Source: DASQFU01 sp035632955 | GTDB taxonomy: Bacteria > Eisenbacteria > RBG-16-71-46 | Assembly: GCA_035632955.1 (NCBI GenBank) | Contig: DASQFU010000232.1 | Location: 1-44,268, forward strand | Direction: 5' to 3' | Length of the DNA: 44,268 nucleotides | Shown here: in pieces, positions 1 through 8,244 of the stretch | How positions within the stretch are numbered: position 1 is the stretch's first letter | How the letters are laid out: each line of letters opens with the position of its first letter | Made by a program: the position numbers and the translations under genes | Notes under the pieces: model-generated | Seen by the model: the letters and a program-made list of their open reading frames with translations, nothing else | The model's database searches: none | Told to the model about the DNA's origin: nothing

Positions 1-843
1 TTTCACAAAGCCAAAGATGGGTGTGCCCGGAACGTCCAGAGCGGTCCATGTGGGGACGCCGTCGAGCGACAGGGACCACAGACTCCCACCTTGTAAGTAG
101 AGCATTCGGCGTCTCAGGGGATCGTACTCACCCACGCCTTCACCAGAACTCGGGATGGGAGGAGGCGTTCCTTGCACCTCGAGTTGGGACCATGTCGGAA
201 CGCCGGCCAAGGACAACGACCAAGTGTCGTTGTAGTGTGGGCGCCGGTAGCACCGGCACTTTATATAGCTGCACTCCTCGAGGATGTCGTTGCCCCCGAA
301 GACGATCATTCGGTCATGCTGTGAATCGTAGATCGCCACATGCCGGAGTCGACCAGGGGGAGGTTCCCCTTCGGTCGGGAGAGCGGCGACTGTCAGCGGT
401 GTGGAAAAGCCGATCGCCCAGGTATCGGTCGGAAGGACGCAGTTGAAGTAACCGCCCACAAACCCGCCAAAGACAATGACCCGATCCCGAACCGGGTCGT
501 ACACGGCGCTGTGGCCGAGACGCGCCAAACTCTGACTCTCGGACAAGCGTCTCCAAGCAGGGGATCCATCCAGCTCCAAACCCAGGATCAACGCGTTGTA
601 CTCGGTAACGGAAACCCCACCGAGCACAATCATTCGGTTTCGGACGGGGTCGTAAACCGAGGCCGACGAGTAGAGGCTTGGAATGTTTACGCGATCCCAC
701 TCGTGCTCGTGCGAACCGTTCCGGACATTCGGCAGCGAGACGAGGAGAGAATCAGCGAGGACTGGTCGGGCATCGAAAGGCGCCAGACAGCAGAGGCCCG
801 CGACGATGATCAGCGCGCTTGGCGTCCGTTGGGTTCCGATCAT
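1..843 (-). CDS. Secreted kelch-repeat protein, C-terminus cut by the window edge
   Basis: The frame is open from an ATG at 843 to base 1 with no stop, so at least 281 residues are present and the C-terminus lies outside the window. The N-terminus (MIGTQRTPSALIIVAGLCC..., then ARPVLA) is a signal peptide. The rest carries kelch-type blades with repeated motifs such as VYDPVRNRMIVLGG, VYDPVRDRVIVFGG and YDSQHDRMIVFGG, plus W-containing strands (DTWSL, PTWTAL). It is therefore probably an exported beta-propeller. The start is supported by a GAGG motif about 6 bases upstream and by the signal sequence immediately after it. It is divergent from the gene at 1075. Propellers of this kind bind ligands or have enzymatic roles; nothing here shows which. 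The fold assignment is firm and the function is unknown. Confidence 0.8.
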   Translation of the reverse strand, partial: MIGTQRTPSALIIVAGLCCLAPFDARPVLADSLLVSLPNVRNGSHEHEWDRVNIPSLYSSASVYDPVRNRMIVLGGVSVTEYNALILGLELDGSPAWRRLSESQSLARLGHSAVYDPVRDRVIVFGGFVGGYFNCVLPTDTWAIGFSTPLTVAALPTEGEPPPGRLRHVAIYDSQHDRMIVFGGNDILEECSYIKCRCYRRPHYNDTWSLSLAGVPTWSQLEVQGTPPPIPSSGEGVGEYDPLRRRMLYLQGGSLWSLSLDGVPTWTALDVPGTPIFGFVK

Positions 844-988
844 GGCGGCCCTCGAGGTCCCGACCTTGCGGCGATCGATGGTCAACCTCGTTCGCGCGGT
901 CGGTCAAAGGAATGCTAAGCCCGATGCACCCTAACGGAAAGAGAGATGACGCCATTCGCGACTCTGGCAGGCTCGAGACCGGTCCCGA

Positions 989-1018
989 TTGGCCCACCCG
1001 GGAGAGCTTCGCTATACT
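989..1018 (+). promoter_or_regulatory. Candidate sigma-70-type promoter for the gene at 1075
   Basis: TTGGCC (989-994) and TATACT (1013-1018) are separated by 18 bases. They lie in the 231-base divergent gap between the kelch gene and the gene at 1075, leaving a leader of about 50 bases. The -10 match is good and the -35 match is partial. No transcript data are available. Confidence 0.35.
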
Positions 1019-1074
1019 GCTGGCCCCTGGGCTCACGTGCGTGGGGGCCGCGCGAATCGCCGAGGAGGCACGAG

Positions 1075-1803
1075 ATGGCAGACTGGGACGTCATCGCCAA
1101 ACAGCGTCTGACCGAAGATTGGGCAACGCTGCGCTCGGCGTACCTGCCGCTGAACCAGGCCATGCGCCGGACCGTCGAGTTCCTCGAAAAGGGCAACGGC
1201 ACGTTCTCCGAGCTGTTGACCGTGGTCCGCGAGCGCCTCGAAGGCAGCCTCAAGAATCTGACGGCGCTTTCCAACCGGCGCTCGCCCTGGGTGCGATTGG
1301 AGGCGATCCGCAACCTGCGCGTGCTCGGCACTGGTTTGCGTGGTGCCGCGAGCGACGACCCGATGGCGCTGCTGCGCTATCTGTTCGCGATCGGCGAGCT
1401 GATGACCAACGTGTGGAAGGACGCTCCGACCGAGGCCACGGTCACGACCAATCTGAAGGTGGTCGGCGAGCCGAACTTCTGGTTCGGATGCGATTGCTGC
1501 GCGGTCGCGGCCCTGGAGCCCGCGGGCCCCGACGATCCGCCCGATCTGCTGCGCGGCAAGGACGTCCGTCTGGTTTGGGAAGTGGACGCGCTGTTCGCCT
1601 GGACGCTCGACGAGTTCGAGGACTTCCTGGCGAGCGAGCGGTTCTCCCTGCCGACCACGCCCAAGCTGGCTGCGATCGACGACGTGTCTCTCCCGGTCGT
1701 CGACGTCGCCGCCGAGAACCTGCGACGCGGCGGCGAGATGTTCGAAGGACAGGGCGGCGGCCTGTTCGGCCCCGTCGACCTTCGTTATCTCGAGCTGCGC
1801 TGA
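1075..1803 (+). CDS. Conserved-looking hypothetical cytoplasmic protein (242 aa)
   Basis: I do not recognise the family. The start at 1075 (MADWDVIAKQ) is chosen because GAGGAGG at 1062-1068 sits 6 bases upstream; longer readings of the frame begin in the promoter region. There is no signal peptide or membrane segment. The N-terminal half is helix-rich and repeats charged stretches (LRSAYLPLNQAMRRTVEFLE). The middle has a distinctive Trp/Cys patch, NFWFGCDCCAVAALEP, which could be a metal or redox site. The C-terminal third is acidic. It is a monocistronic gene in front of an exported SRPBCC protein; the 85-base gap and the different localisation do not argue for a shared role. Confidence 0.75.
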   Translation: MADWDVIAKQRLTEDWATLRSAYLPLNQAMRRTVEFLEKGNGTFSELLTVVRERLEGSLKNLTALSNRRSPWVRLEAIRNLRVLGTGLRGAASDDPMALLRYLFAIGELMTNVWKDAPTEATVTTNLKVVGEPNFWFGCDCCAVAALEPAGPDDPPDLLRGKDVRLVWEVDALFAWTLDEFEDFLASERFSLPTTPKLAAIDDVSLPVVDVAAENLRRGGEMFEGQGGGLFGPVDLRYLELR

Positions 1804-1888
1804 TTCCGAGCGTCCTCCTCCGGCCAGATCGCACCGGGTGCCAAGCCCTTGGTGGCGGCCGCGTGCACCGCTGGGCCTGCAAGCGCGG

Positions 1889-2455
1889 ATGACCCGTCGC
1901 TCGATCGCGATCGGGCTCGCGTGGTTCGTGCTCGCCTGGCTCGAGTGGCCTGCCCCGGCGCATGCGCAGCCGTTGCGCATCGAGAGCTGTCGCGCGCGCG
2001 GGGACTCGGTCGAGGTGGTGGCGCGGATGGACGTTCGTGCGCGTCCCGAGCAGGTGTGGCAGGTGCTGACGGATTACGAGCGGATGCCCCGCTTCGTGCC
2101 TGGGCTACGCCGCTCGCGGCGGATCCGCGCCGGGCGGGAGGGACCGCTGGTCGAGCAGGTCGCGGTCGCGCGCGTGCTCGTGTTCGAGCGCCATGTCATG
2201 GCGTTGCTGCAGATGGACGAGTCGACGCCCGGCGCGCTCGGGTTTCGCGCAGTCGCGGGGGACTTCAAGCGCCTGCGCGGAAACTGGAAGCTCGAGGCTC
2301 TGGGGGGAGGGTGGACGCGGATCTTCTGCCGCTGCGTGGCGGCGCCGCGGCGCTCGGTCCCGAAACCGTTGCTGGCATGGGCCACGCGCCACGAGATCAC
2401 GCCGGGGATGCGCGCGCTCGGGCGCGAAGCCGAACGCCGGAGCGGGGCTCGCTAG
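1889..2455 (+). CDS. Exported SRPBCC / START-like cyclase-type protein (188 aa)
   Basis: The chosen ATG gives MTRRSIAIGLAWFVLAWLEW followed by PAPAHA|QP, a clear signal peptide, so the protein is likely periplasmic. Residues from about 40 onward match the SRPBCC (Bet v 1 / polyketide cyclase) pattern: VRARPEQVWQVLTDYERMP, then FVPGLRRSR, a central beta-sheet, and a final helix. The family makes a helix-grip fold with a hydrophobic ligand cavity; no ligand can be read here. An upstream ATG at 1838 would add 17 residues before the signal peptide and is unlikely. The stop lies 6 bases from the stop of the convergent small gene at 2462. Confidence 0.8.
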   Translation: MTRRSIAIGLAWFVLAWLEWPAPAHAQPLRIESCRARGDSVEVVARMDVRARPEQVWQVLTDYERMPRFVPGLRRSRRIRAGREGPLVEQVAVARVLVFERHVMALLQMDESTPGALGFRAVAGDFKRLRGNWKLEALGGGWTRIFCRCVAAPRRSVPKPLLAWATRHEITPGMRALGREAERRSGAR

Positions 2456-2466
2456 CGAGTGCTAGC
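2451..2466. terminator. Small inverted repeat spanning two convergent stop codons
   Basis: GCTAGC-GAGT-GCTAGC is a perfect 6-bp stem with a 4-base loop. The left arm contains the TAG of the SRPBCC gene, and the right arm contains the CTA (TAG on the minus strand) of the small basic gene. There is no T-run, so it is at best a weak bidirectional terminator. Confidence 0.3.
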
Positions 2467-2557
2467 GCTTCTTACGGGCGGCACGAGCTTTCGCCGCCTT
2501 CTTGCGAGCGCCTTTGCGGGCGCGCAGGCGGCGCAGGCGATGCTTGAATGACGTCAC
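2462..2557 (-). CDS. Very small, highly basic protein (31 aa)
   Basis: On the minus strand a GTG at 2557 opens a 31-residue frame beginning VTSFKHRLRRLRARK and ending in KKR-stop. The start is backed by GGGAGG, 6 bases upstream (CACTTT spacer). About 55 percent of residues are Lys or Arg, the rest mostly Ala, with one Phe and one His and no acidic residue. Small basic proteins of this kind are found on the ribosome (for example Thx-like or AURKAIP1/COX24-like proteins) or on nucleic acids in general, but I cannot assign a family. It is shorter than usual gene-calling cut-offs. Evidence for it is the ribosome-binding site, the clean composition and the stop-to-stop packing against its neighbour. 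Confidence 0.55.
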   Translation of the reverse strand: MTSFKHRLRRLRARKGARKKAAKARAARKKR

Positions 2558-2869
2558 AAAGTGCCTCCCGTGGGAATGCCGGCCCTGGGGCGCGGCGACT
2601 CGGTCTGATCAGTAGCTTGGCACCATACCGGTCGCCGCGGAACCGCGCAAACGTCCGACGAGGCGGCCTGGTGCGATTCGGCGCCGGTCGCCGCGACGCG
2701 TTGACCGTCAGGAGGCGCCCGAGAACCCGAGCGCCCAGGTGCCGGACACTTCGGAGGTGTGCGTCTGAGCTCGGCGCGCGCGCTTGCGAGCTCACGGCGC
2801 GCGCGGGTACGCTCCGCCCGCGTCATGCGCGATCCGCGCCCGATCGGACCCAGGACTGGAGGAGGAAAC
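2558..2869. other. 312-base non-coding stretch before the PA2779 operon
   Basis: I see no convincing coding frame here. The stretch must hold promoters for the small minus-strand gene and for the operon starting at 2870. The 12-mer CCGGTCGCCGCG occurs twice (near 2627 and 2684), and there are CG-rich alternating tracts (GGCGCGCGCGC) around 2770-2810. No clear -10/-35 pair was found. Confidence 0.4.
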
Positions 2870-3271
2870 ATGCACTGTTTTTCACGCCGGATACGCTTCT
2901 GGACGGCTTTGTTCCTGGTTCTCTATTGGTGCGGTCTGAATGCGGCTCCCGCGGCCGCGGGCCTCGTGCCCTCGCGTGTGTCGGGGGCCACCGAGGTGAC
3001 GTCGGCGCGTGACGCCGACCTCCTCGTGGTCCAGCGGACCCTGGAGCACAAGCTCGTCGCCCAGAAGCTGCACGACTACGGCGTGACGCCGGACGACGTG
3101 CGCGTGAAGCTCGCGGGGATGTCCGACGCCGAGTTGCATCAGCTCGCGTCGGCCTCCAAAGGGCTGCCGAGCGGCAGCGACGGGCTCGGCACACTGATCG
3201 CGGTGCTCGTGATCGTGATTCTCATCATCGTGGTCGTGAAGCTCATGAACAAGGAGATCGTCATCAAGTGA
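2870..3271 (+). CDS. PA2779-family membrane protein (133 aa)
   Basis: The N-terminus MHCFSRRIRFWTALFLVLYW then AAPAAAG is a signal peptide or first membrane segment. The middle resembles the PA2779 family (LEHKLVAQKLHDYGVTPDDV, then KLAGMSDAELHQLA). The C-terminus is a strongly hydrophobic helix (LIAVLVIVILIIVVVKLM, about residues 106-124) with a short tail NKEIVIK. The start is set by GGAGGAGG at about 2857-2864, just upstream. The stop overlaps the next start as ATGA (3268-3271), so the pair is translationally coupled. The family is known mainly as the partner of PA2778-type cysteine peptidases; its activity is not established. Confidence 0.85.
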   Translation: MHCFSRRIRFWTALFLVLYWCGLNAAPAAAGLVPSRVSGATEVTSARDADLLVVQRTLEHKLVAQKLHDYGVTPDDVRVKLAGMSDAELHQLASASKGLPSGSDGLGTLIAVLVIVILIIVVVKLMNKEIVIK

Positions 3272-3774
3272 CGTTCGGGGCGGTCGTGGCCGTGGTGCTC
3301 GCGGCGGCCACGCCACGGCCCCCGGTTCTCCTGCCGGTCCCGATCGTGGCTCAGGCGCCCGAGCGCTGTGGCCCGGCGGCGCTGGGGATGGTGCTGCGCT
3401 ACTACGGAGCCGGCGACTCCGCGCTCGCCGAGGCCGAACGCGCCTATGATCCCGCCCTGCGCGGCGCGTTGATCACCGACCTCGCCGCGGCCGCCCGTCG
3501 CGGCGGTTTCGTCGCCACCGTGACCACGAGCGTCGAGGATTCGCTGCGCGCGTGGCTCGCCGCATCGGTGCCGCCCGTGCTGCTCTACTCGCGAGGCATA
3601 GGCCCGGTCACCCGCGGGCACTACGGCGTCCTCGTGGGCTGGGACCCCGCGGCGGAGCGTTACGTCGTCCACGACGGCCGGCGCAAGCCGCGGTCGATGT
3701 CGCGCGACGATCTGATGCGCCGCTGGCAGGCCGCGGGCAGTCACGTCCTGCTCGTCCGCCGGCGGTCGCCGTGA
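3268..3774 (+). CDS. PA2778-family C39-like cysteine peptidase (168 aa)
   Basis: This is a small exported papain-fold peptidase of the C39-like PA2778 type. Residues 33-48 carry ERCGPAALGMVLRYYG, with the nucleophile Cys at 34. The catalytic-His region is GHYGVLVGWD, followed by YVVHDG. The N-terminus (VVAVVLAAATPRPPVLLPVP) is a weak signal sequence. The start overlaps the PA2779 stop, and the stop overlaps the next gene's GTG by one frame step (GTGA at 3771-3774). In Pseudomonas-type PA2778 proteins the peptidase domain is followed by tetratricopeptide repeats in the same chain; here the repeats are in a separate gene. The substrate is unknown. Confidence 0.85.
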   Translation: MTFGAVVAVVLAAATPRPPVLLPVPIVAQAPERCGPAALGMVLRYYGAGDSALAEAERAYDPALRGALITDLAAAARRGGFVATVTTSVEDSLRAWLAASVPPVLLYSRGIGPVTRGHYGVLVGWDPAAERYVVHDGRRKPRSMSRDDLMRRWQAAGSHVLLVRRRSP

Positions 3775-4238
3775 GGGGGCTGCGGGTTCGAGCGCGCCGT
3801 GTCGGGCCGTCCCTCGCGCTCCTGGCGATGCTCTGCGGCTGCGCTCGGCTCGTGCTGCTCCACGACCCGCTGTCGGCAGCCGAGCACAACGATCTCGGCG
3901 TCGCCTACGAGCGGGCGGGCAAGATCGCGCTCGCCGAGCGCGAATATCGGAAGGCGCTGCGTCTCGAGTCCAGCTTCGCTCGCGCACGCGTCAATCTCGG
4001 CAATCTCGCCGCCGCCGCGGGGCGCTGGCCGGAGGCCGAGCGTCACTACCGGCGCGCGTTGCGCGACCTGCCCGGAGATCCGGACGCCCGCAACAACCTG
4101 GCGGTCACGCTGCTGCGACGCGGACGCGCCGGTGAAGAAACCGAGTGGCTGGCGCGCAGCGCCGTCGCTCTGGTCCCCGCCGATTCCGCATACCGCCGCA
4201 CACTTTCCGAAGTGCTCGAGGCGCGCACCCGCCCCTGA
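3771..4238 (+). CDS. TPR lipoprotein, separate C-terminal half of a PA2778-type protein (155 aa)
   Basis: The GTG at 3771 overlaps the peptidase stop (GTGA). The N-terminus VGPSLALLAMLCGCARLVLL has a lipoprotein-like signal with the likely lipidated Cys in LCGC-A. Three tetratricopeptide repeats follow: AEHNDLGVAYERAGKIALAE, then ARVNLGNLAAAAGRWPEAER, then ARNNLAVTLLRRGRAGEETE. TPRs bind peptides or partner proteins; being coupled to a peptidase, this one probably presents substrates or anchors the peptidase at the membrane. Starts further upstream in the same frame lie inside the peptidase gene. The TPR and coupling are seen directly; the lipid anchor is likely but the lipobox is not perfect. 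Confidence 0.8.
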   Translation: MRGLRVRARRVGPSLALLAMLCGCARLVLLHDPLSAAEHNDLGVAYERAGKIALAEREYRKALRLESSFARARVNLGNLAAAAGRWPEAERHYRRALRDLPGDPDARNNLAVTLLRRGRAGEETEWLARSAVALVPADSAYRRTLSEVLEARTRP

Positions 4239-4256
4239 CACGGAGATCCACCACGA

Positions 4257-7200
4257 ATGTCTGCTTCTCGTCCCATCGGAGTCGCCCTCGCGGATCCGCA
4301 CGTCTCGAAATCTCTCATCGACGCGTTGCAGGCATTCCCGCCGGTCATCCGCACACGAGGAATGCAGTACACCGTGGAAGGCCGCGTCGGAGACCTCGTG
4401 TTCCAAGGACAACGGGTCGCCGCGGCCGTCAAAGGCACTGAATCCTACGAGGCGAGCTGGATCCTGACGGGTGGCGGTTGGATCGCGCACTGCACCTGTC
4501 CGGTCGGGCCGGTGTGCAAACACGCCTACGCAGTTGCCTGTTGTGTCCTGGGCATGCTGCGAAAGGAGGGTGAGTGCGAGGACCCGCGGCTGGAGCGACT
4601 GATTCCCCACCCACCTCTCGAAAGGATGTTGGAGGACTCGGACGAGGAACCCCGTTCCCGGCGCTCAGCGGATCCCGCGAGCCTTGCTCGGGCGGGTGCG
4701 ACCCCCGGTTCGCGGCCCGGACGCGCGATCGATCTCGCGGAGCGGCTGGCGGACGCATCGAGCGCCTGGGAGCGCGTGGAAGTCCTCCAGCGCATGCTGT
4801 CGAGCGGGCGAAGTGAACGCGTCGACCTCTACTCGCAACGGATCCAGGAGATCGCTTTGGAGGACGACGCGGAGCTGATGTGCTGGCGACTCGCGATCGA
4901 ATGGAGCCGTCACTCCGGTGCGCCGCTTCCGCCCGCGCTCGAACCCTACCGGCATCGGCCCGATCTGGCACGCCGCCACGCCGAGCGGGCGCTGCCCGAG
5001 GTCGAGCGCCGACTGGTCGAATGGGCGGAGCGCCGGCGCGGCAGTCCTTCGCGTGCACTGCGTGTCGAGGTGGCCATCCGTGCCTCCGCGGACGGCGCCC
5101 CGAGCGTCGACTACCAAGCCTTGGTCACGACGGCCCGGCTCCGTGACGCCCCACGCACGACGCATCAGCTCCATCAACTCCGGAACGAGGTCGCGCGCCG
5201 GCCGACGATGATGAGCCCCGATCAAGTCGCCTTGCTGGACGCGGTGCTCCACTCCGTGGAAGCGGTCGTCTACGGCGCGTCGTCGAGCGGACTGCTCGAG
5301 CTGCTCGAGCGCGCCGGCACCACATCGCTGGTGAGCTGGGCTGAAGATTGCGATTCCGCGTTGGCGCAGCGCTACGGCATCACTCCCGGCGGGCCGGTGT
5401 CTCTGGGCCACGAACGCGTCAGCATCGTTCCGGTCTGTGAATACCTCGATGGCTCTCCGGGCATCGACTTTCGGGTCGAGTGGCCGGACGGCCGTACCCG
5501 CTCGTTCGACGAAGTGTTCTTCGGCCGCGCACGGACCCACGGGTCGCGGCCGGAGCCCGGAGTGGTGCTCGCGGACGGCAAGTTCTACCGGACGCTCGAG
5601 GAGCCTCCCTCCGAGCTGCTCGATCATTTGGGCGTGCTCGGGAGACTGCCGATCCCCGAGCGGGGCCGCCAGGCGTTCTTCGGCTCGCTGGCATCCGCGT
5701 TCCCGAGTTTGCGCGAGACGCTGGGACCGCATCTGCTGCGTCACGCGACGGTCCCGGCGGTCGCGCTCCGACTCGACGACGACGATTGGCTCCAGGTGCG
5801 AGCGTTCGCTCACACGGCAGGCGACGATTGGAAGCCCGGCATTGCCGTCGAGTCGCCGGCCGTGCTGTTCGAGTACGGGCCGGAAGGCCGGTGGGAGAAG
5901 GTCAGCGCCGGAGGACGAAGCCCCGAGGAGCTGGAGCGTCTCGACGACCCGCTCTCGGCGGACGCGCATGCCGCCGCGAGCGGCGCCGCAAACGGTGTTT
6001 CCGGCGAGGCGCCGCTCCCGCCCGAGGAGGTGTGGCTGGAGGAGCCGGATCCCGAGCGCGCGACGCCGCTGATCGATTGGCTCGCCCGGACCGGGGTCAA
6101 GCCAGGAATCAGGGGGCCCGGGGGAATGCAGCCTGCCGCGTCGGACCGTGGTCTGGGTTGGTGGGTGAGACTCGGGCCGCGCACGATCGGGGCGATGGCC
6201 GAGGCGTGGGCGCAGCGGCCTCGCGACACCCGATGGTTCGGCAATCCTTCGGTCGCTCTGCTCCTTGGCCGCGCGCGTCGCGTGTCTCCGCGCGTTCACG
6301 TGCGCGCGAGCGGGGTCGACTGGCTCGAAGTCTCGCCCGAATGGTCGAACGAAGCCCTGAGCCTCTCGGATGCGGAGATCGAACGGCTGCGCTCGGCGAC
6401 CGCGCCGTGGGTGAAGCTCCGTTCCGGCTGGATGCGACGCGACGCGGTCGAGATTGCCGACCGCACTTCCGAGGTGCTCGCCGACCTCGGCGTCGAGCCC
6501 GGAGCAGCCGATCAGCGGATCACGGTCTGGCAGCTCGCACAGGCCCGGCCCGAGAGCCTGGCCGAGCTCGAGCGGCTCGGTGCGGACCCGGAAGCGATCG
6601 CGGCGATTCGCCGGATGCGGGGACAGATCGCCGAGTTCCGCGGGTTGTCTCAGGTTCCGGTCCCGGCCGGTTTTCGCGGCGAGCTGCGGCCGTATCAACG
6701 CCATGGCCTCGATTTCCTCGTCTACACGAGCGCTCTTGGACTCGGTGTGGTCCTGGCCGACGATATGGGACTCGGCAAGACCGTGCAGACGCTGGCGTGG
6801 CTCGTCCATCTCCGAGAGACGACGCGGTCGCCGGGACCCGCTCTGGTCGTGTGTCCGACTTCGGTGATGGGGAACTGGGAGCGCGAAGCGGCTCGCTTCG
6901 CACCCGACCTGCGCGTGCTGGTGCTCGGACGCGGCGCCGAACGCCACGCGCTCCGGCGCGAGCTACCACGTTACGATCTGGTCGTCACCAACTACGCGCT
7001 GCTCCGGCGCGATCTCGACGCATGGAAGGAGACCGAGCTGTTTGCGCTGGTGCTCGACGAAGCCCAGAACGTCAAGAACCCCGATGCCGTCGTCACGGAG
7101 GCCGCCCGTGCCGTGCGCGCCCGCCATCGCCTCGCCCTGACGGGAACGCCGCTCGAGAATCGGGCGCTCGACCTGTGGAGCATCATGAGCATCGTCAACC

Positions 7201-8066
7201 CGGGCTACCTCGGCGATCGGCGACGATTCGCACTGCGTTTCGATCGGCCCGACGCCCCGGGACATGTGCGCAGGCTGCTCGCGGCCAAGCTCCGGCCGGT
7301 GCTGCTGCGGCGGCTCAAGCGCGACGTCGCGCCCGATTTGCCCGACCGGATCGAGGAGCGGCGCGACTGCGAGCTGACGAACGGGCAGAAGCAGCTCTAT
7401 CTGGCCGAACTCGAGACCGCTCGCCGCGCGATCCAGGAGCTCGCCGCCGATCCCGCCAGCCTCAGACGCAACCGCATCAGCATTCTGGCTCAACTGACTC
7501 GGCTGCGACAGATCTGCTGCCATCCGGTCCTCGGCGGAGGAAAGGAGAACCTGGGCTCCGGGAAGTTCGACGCCTTGTTCGAGCTGCTCGAGCCGCTCCT
7601 CGCCGAAGGGCACAAGGTGCTCGTGTTCTCGCAGTTCGTCCGCTGTCTCGACCTGCTCGAGGCGGAAATGGCCCGGCGCAGAATCGCGTTTCACGTGTTG
7701 ATCGGCGAGACCGTGCGCCGCGATCAGGTGGTGCAGGCGTTCCACTCCGACGAGCGCGCCTGCGTCTTCCTGATCTCGTTGCGGGCGGGAGGGACCGGGC
7801 TCAATCTCACCGCCGCGAGCTACGTGGTGCTGTTCGATCCCTGGTGGAACCCGGCGGTCGAGGCCCAGGCGATCGATCGGACGCATCGCATCGGGCAGGA
7901 TCGCACCGTGATCGCGTATCGGTTGCTCGCGCGCGGGACGATCGAGGAGAAGATCTGGGAGCTCCAGCAGCGCAAGGCGGCGCTCGTCAAGGACGTGCTG
8001 GGGGAGGAGGGATTCGCGCGTGGGTTGGATCGTGAGGCGCTCGAGTATCTGCTGGCGGAGAAGTGA
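4257..8066 (+). CDS. SNF2-family helicase with N-terminal SWIM zinc finger (1269 aa)
   Basis: This is an ATP-driven DNA translocase of the Snf2/Rad54-like superfamily 2. A SWIM-type zinc motif is at residues 79-89 (CTC then CKH). About 750 residues of variable region follow. The helicase core starts near residue 805: motif I ADDMGLGKTVQT (about 835-846), DEAQ (about 932), TGTPLENRALDLWS, VFSQFVRCLDLL, SLRAGGTGLNLT, and motif VI QAIDRTHRIGQD (about 1204-1215). The start has GGAG upstream and lies 18 bases after the TPR gene, so it may share that transcript. SWIM-SNF2 proteins are common in bacteria; roles in transcription recycling, repair or phage defence have been proposed for relatives, and nothing here decides. 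All core motifs look intact. Confidence 0.93.
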   Translation: MSASRPIGVALADPHVSKSLIDALQAFPPVIRTRGMQYTVEGRVGDLVFQGQRVAAAVKGTESYEASWILTGGGWIAHCTCPVGPVCKHAYAVACCVLGMLRKEGECEDPRLERLIPHPPLERMLEDSDEEPRSRRSADPASLARAGATPGSRPGRAIDLAERLADASSAWERVEVLQRMLSSGRSERVDLYSQRIQEIALEDDAELMCWRLAIEWSRHSGAPLPPALEPYRHRPDLARRHAERALPEVERRLVEWAERRRGSPSRALRVEVAIRASADGAPSVDYQALVTTARLRDAPRTTHQLHQLRNEVARRPTMMSPDQVALLDAVLHSVEAVVYGASSSGLLELLERAGTTSLVSWAEDCDSALAQRYGITPGGPVSLGHERVSIVPVCEYLDGSPGIDFRVEWPDGRTRSFDEVFFGRARTHGSRPEPGVVLADGKFYRTLEEPPSELLDHLGVLGRLPIPERGRQAFFGSLASAFPSLRETLGPHLLRHATVPAVALRLDDDDWLQVRAFAHTAGDDWKPGIAVESPAVLFEYGPEGRWEKVSAGGRSPEELERLDDPLSADAHAAASGAANGVSGEAPLPPEEVWLEEPDPERATPLIDWLARTGVKPGIRGPGGMQPAASDRGLGWWVRLGPRTIGAMAEAWAQRPRDTRWFGNPSVALLLGRARRVSPRVHVRASGVDWLEVSPEWSNEALSLSDAEIERLRSATAPWVKLRSGWMRRDAVEIADRTSEVLADLGVEPGAADQRITVWQLAQARPESLAELERLGADPEAIAAIRRMRGQIAEFRGLSQVPVPAGFRGELRPYQRHGLDFLVYTSALGLGVVLADDMGLGKTVQTLAWLVHLRETTRSPGPALVVCPTSVMGNWEREAARFAPDLRVLVLGRGAERHALRRELPRYDLVVTNYALLRRDLDAWKETELFALVLDEAQNVKNPDAVVTEAARAVRARHRLALTGTPLENRALDLWSIMSIVNPGYLGDRRRFALRFDRPDAPGHVRRLLAAKLRPVLLRRLKRDVAPDLPDRIEERRDCELTNGQKQLYLAELETARRAIQELAADPASLRRNRISILAQLTRLRQICCHPVLGGGKENLGSGKFDALFELLEPLLAEGHKVLVFSQFVRCLDLLEAEMARRRIAFHVLIGETVRRDQVVQAFHSDERACVFLISLRAGGTGLNLTAASYVVLFDPWWNPAVEAQAIDRTHRIGQDRTVIAYRLLARGTIEEKIWELQQRKAALVKDVLGEEGFARGLDREALEYLLAEK

Positions 8067-8162
8067 GCGCCTCGCGTCGCATTTCGGGTCCCGCATCGCG
8101 TGGGGAGGACACTCCATTGAGCACCGACAATCGCTGGGCGCGACAAATCGCGTGGGCGCGCC

Positions 8163-8181
8163 TTGCCGGACGGCAAATTTT
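8163..8181 (+). terminator. Weak hairpin with TTTT, possible terminator after the SNF2 gene
   Basis: TTGCC-GGAC-GGCAA (8163-8176) followed by ATTTTG lies about 100 bases past the helicase stop and 64 bases before the FKBP start. The stem is only 5 bp, so this is tentative. Confidence 0.3.
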
Positions 8182-8244
8182 GTGGGACCGTTGCCGGCCG
8201 CTTCAGACCTGGCCGTTCCCGTCCACGAACCAAGGAGTCGACTC

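Noticed and set aside
4665..6947. 760-codon open frame on the minus strand across the SNF2 gene
   Set aside because: It is a high-GC shadow of the helicase; its translation is Arg/Pro-rich without motifs, while the plus frame has all helicase motifs.
5480..8035. 851-codon plus-strand frame inside the SNF2 gene
   Set aside because: Low-complexity Arg/Ala translation and the alternate frame of an intact helicase.
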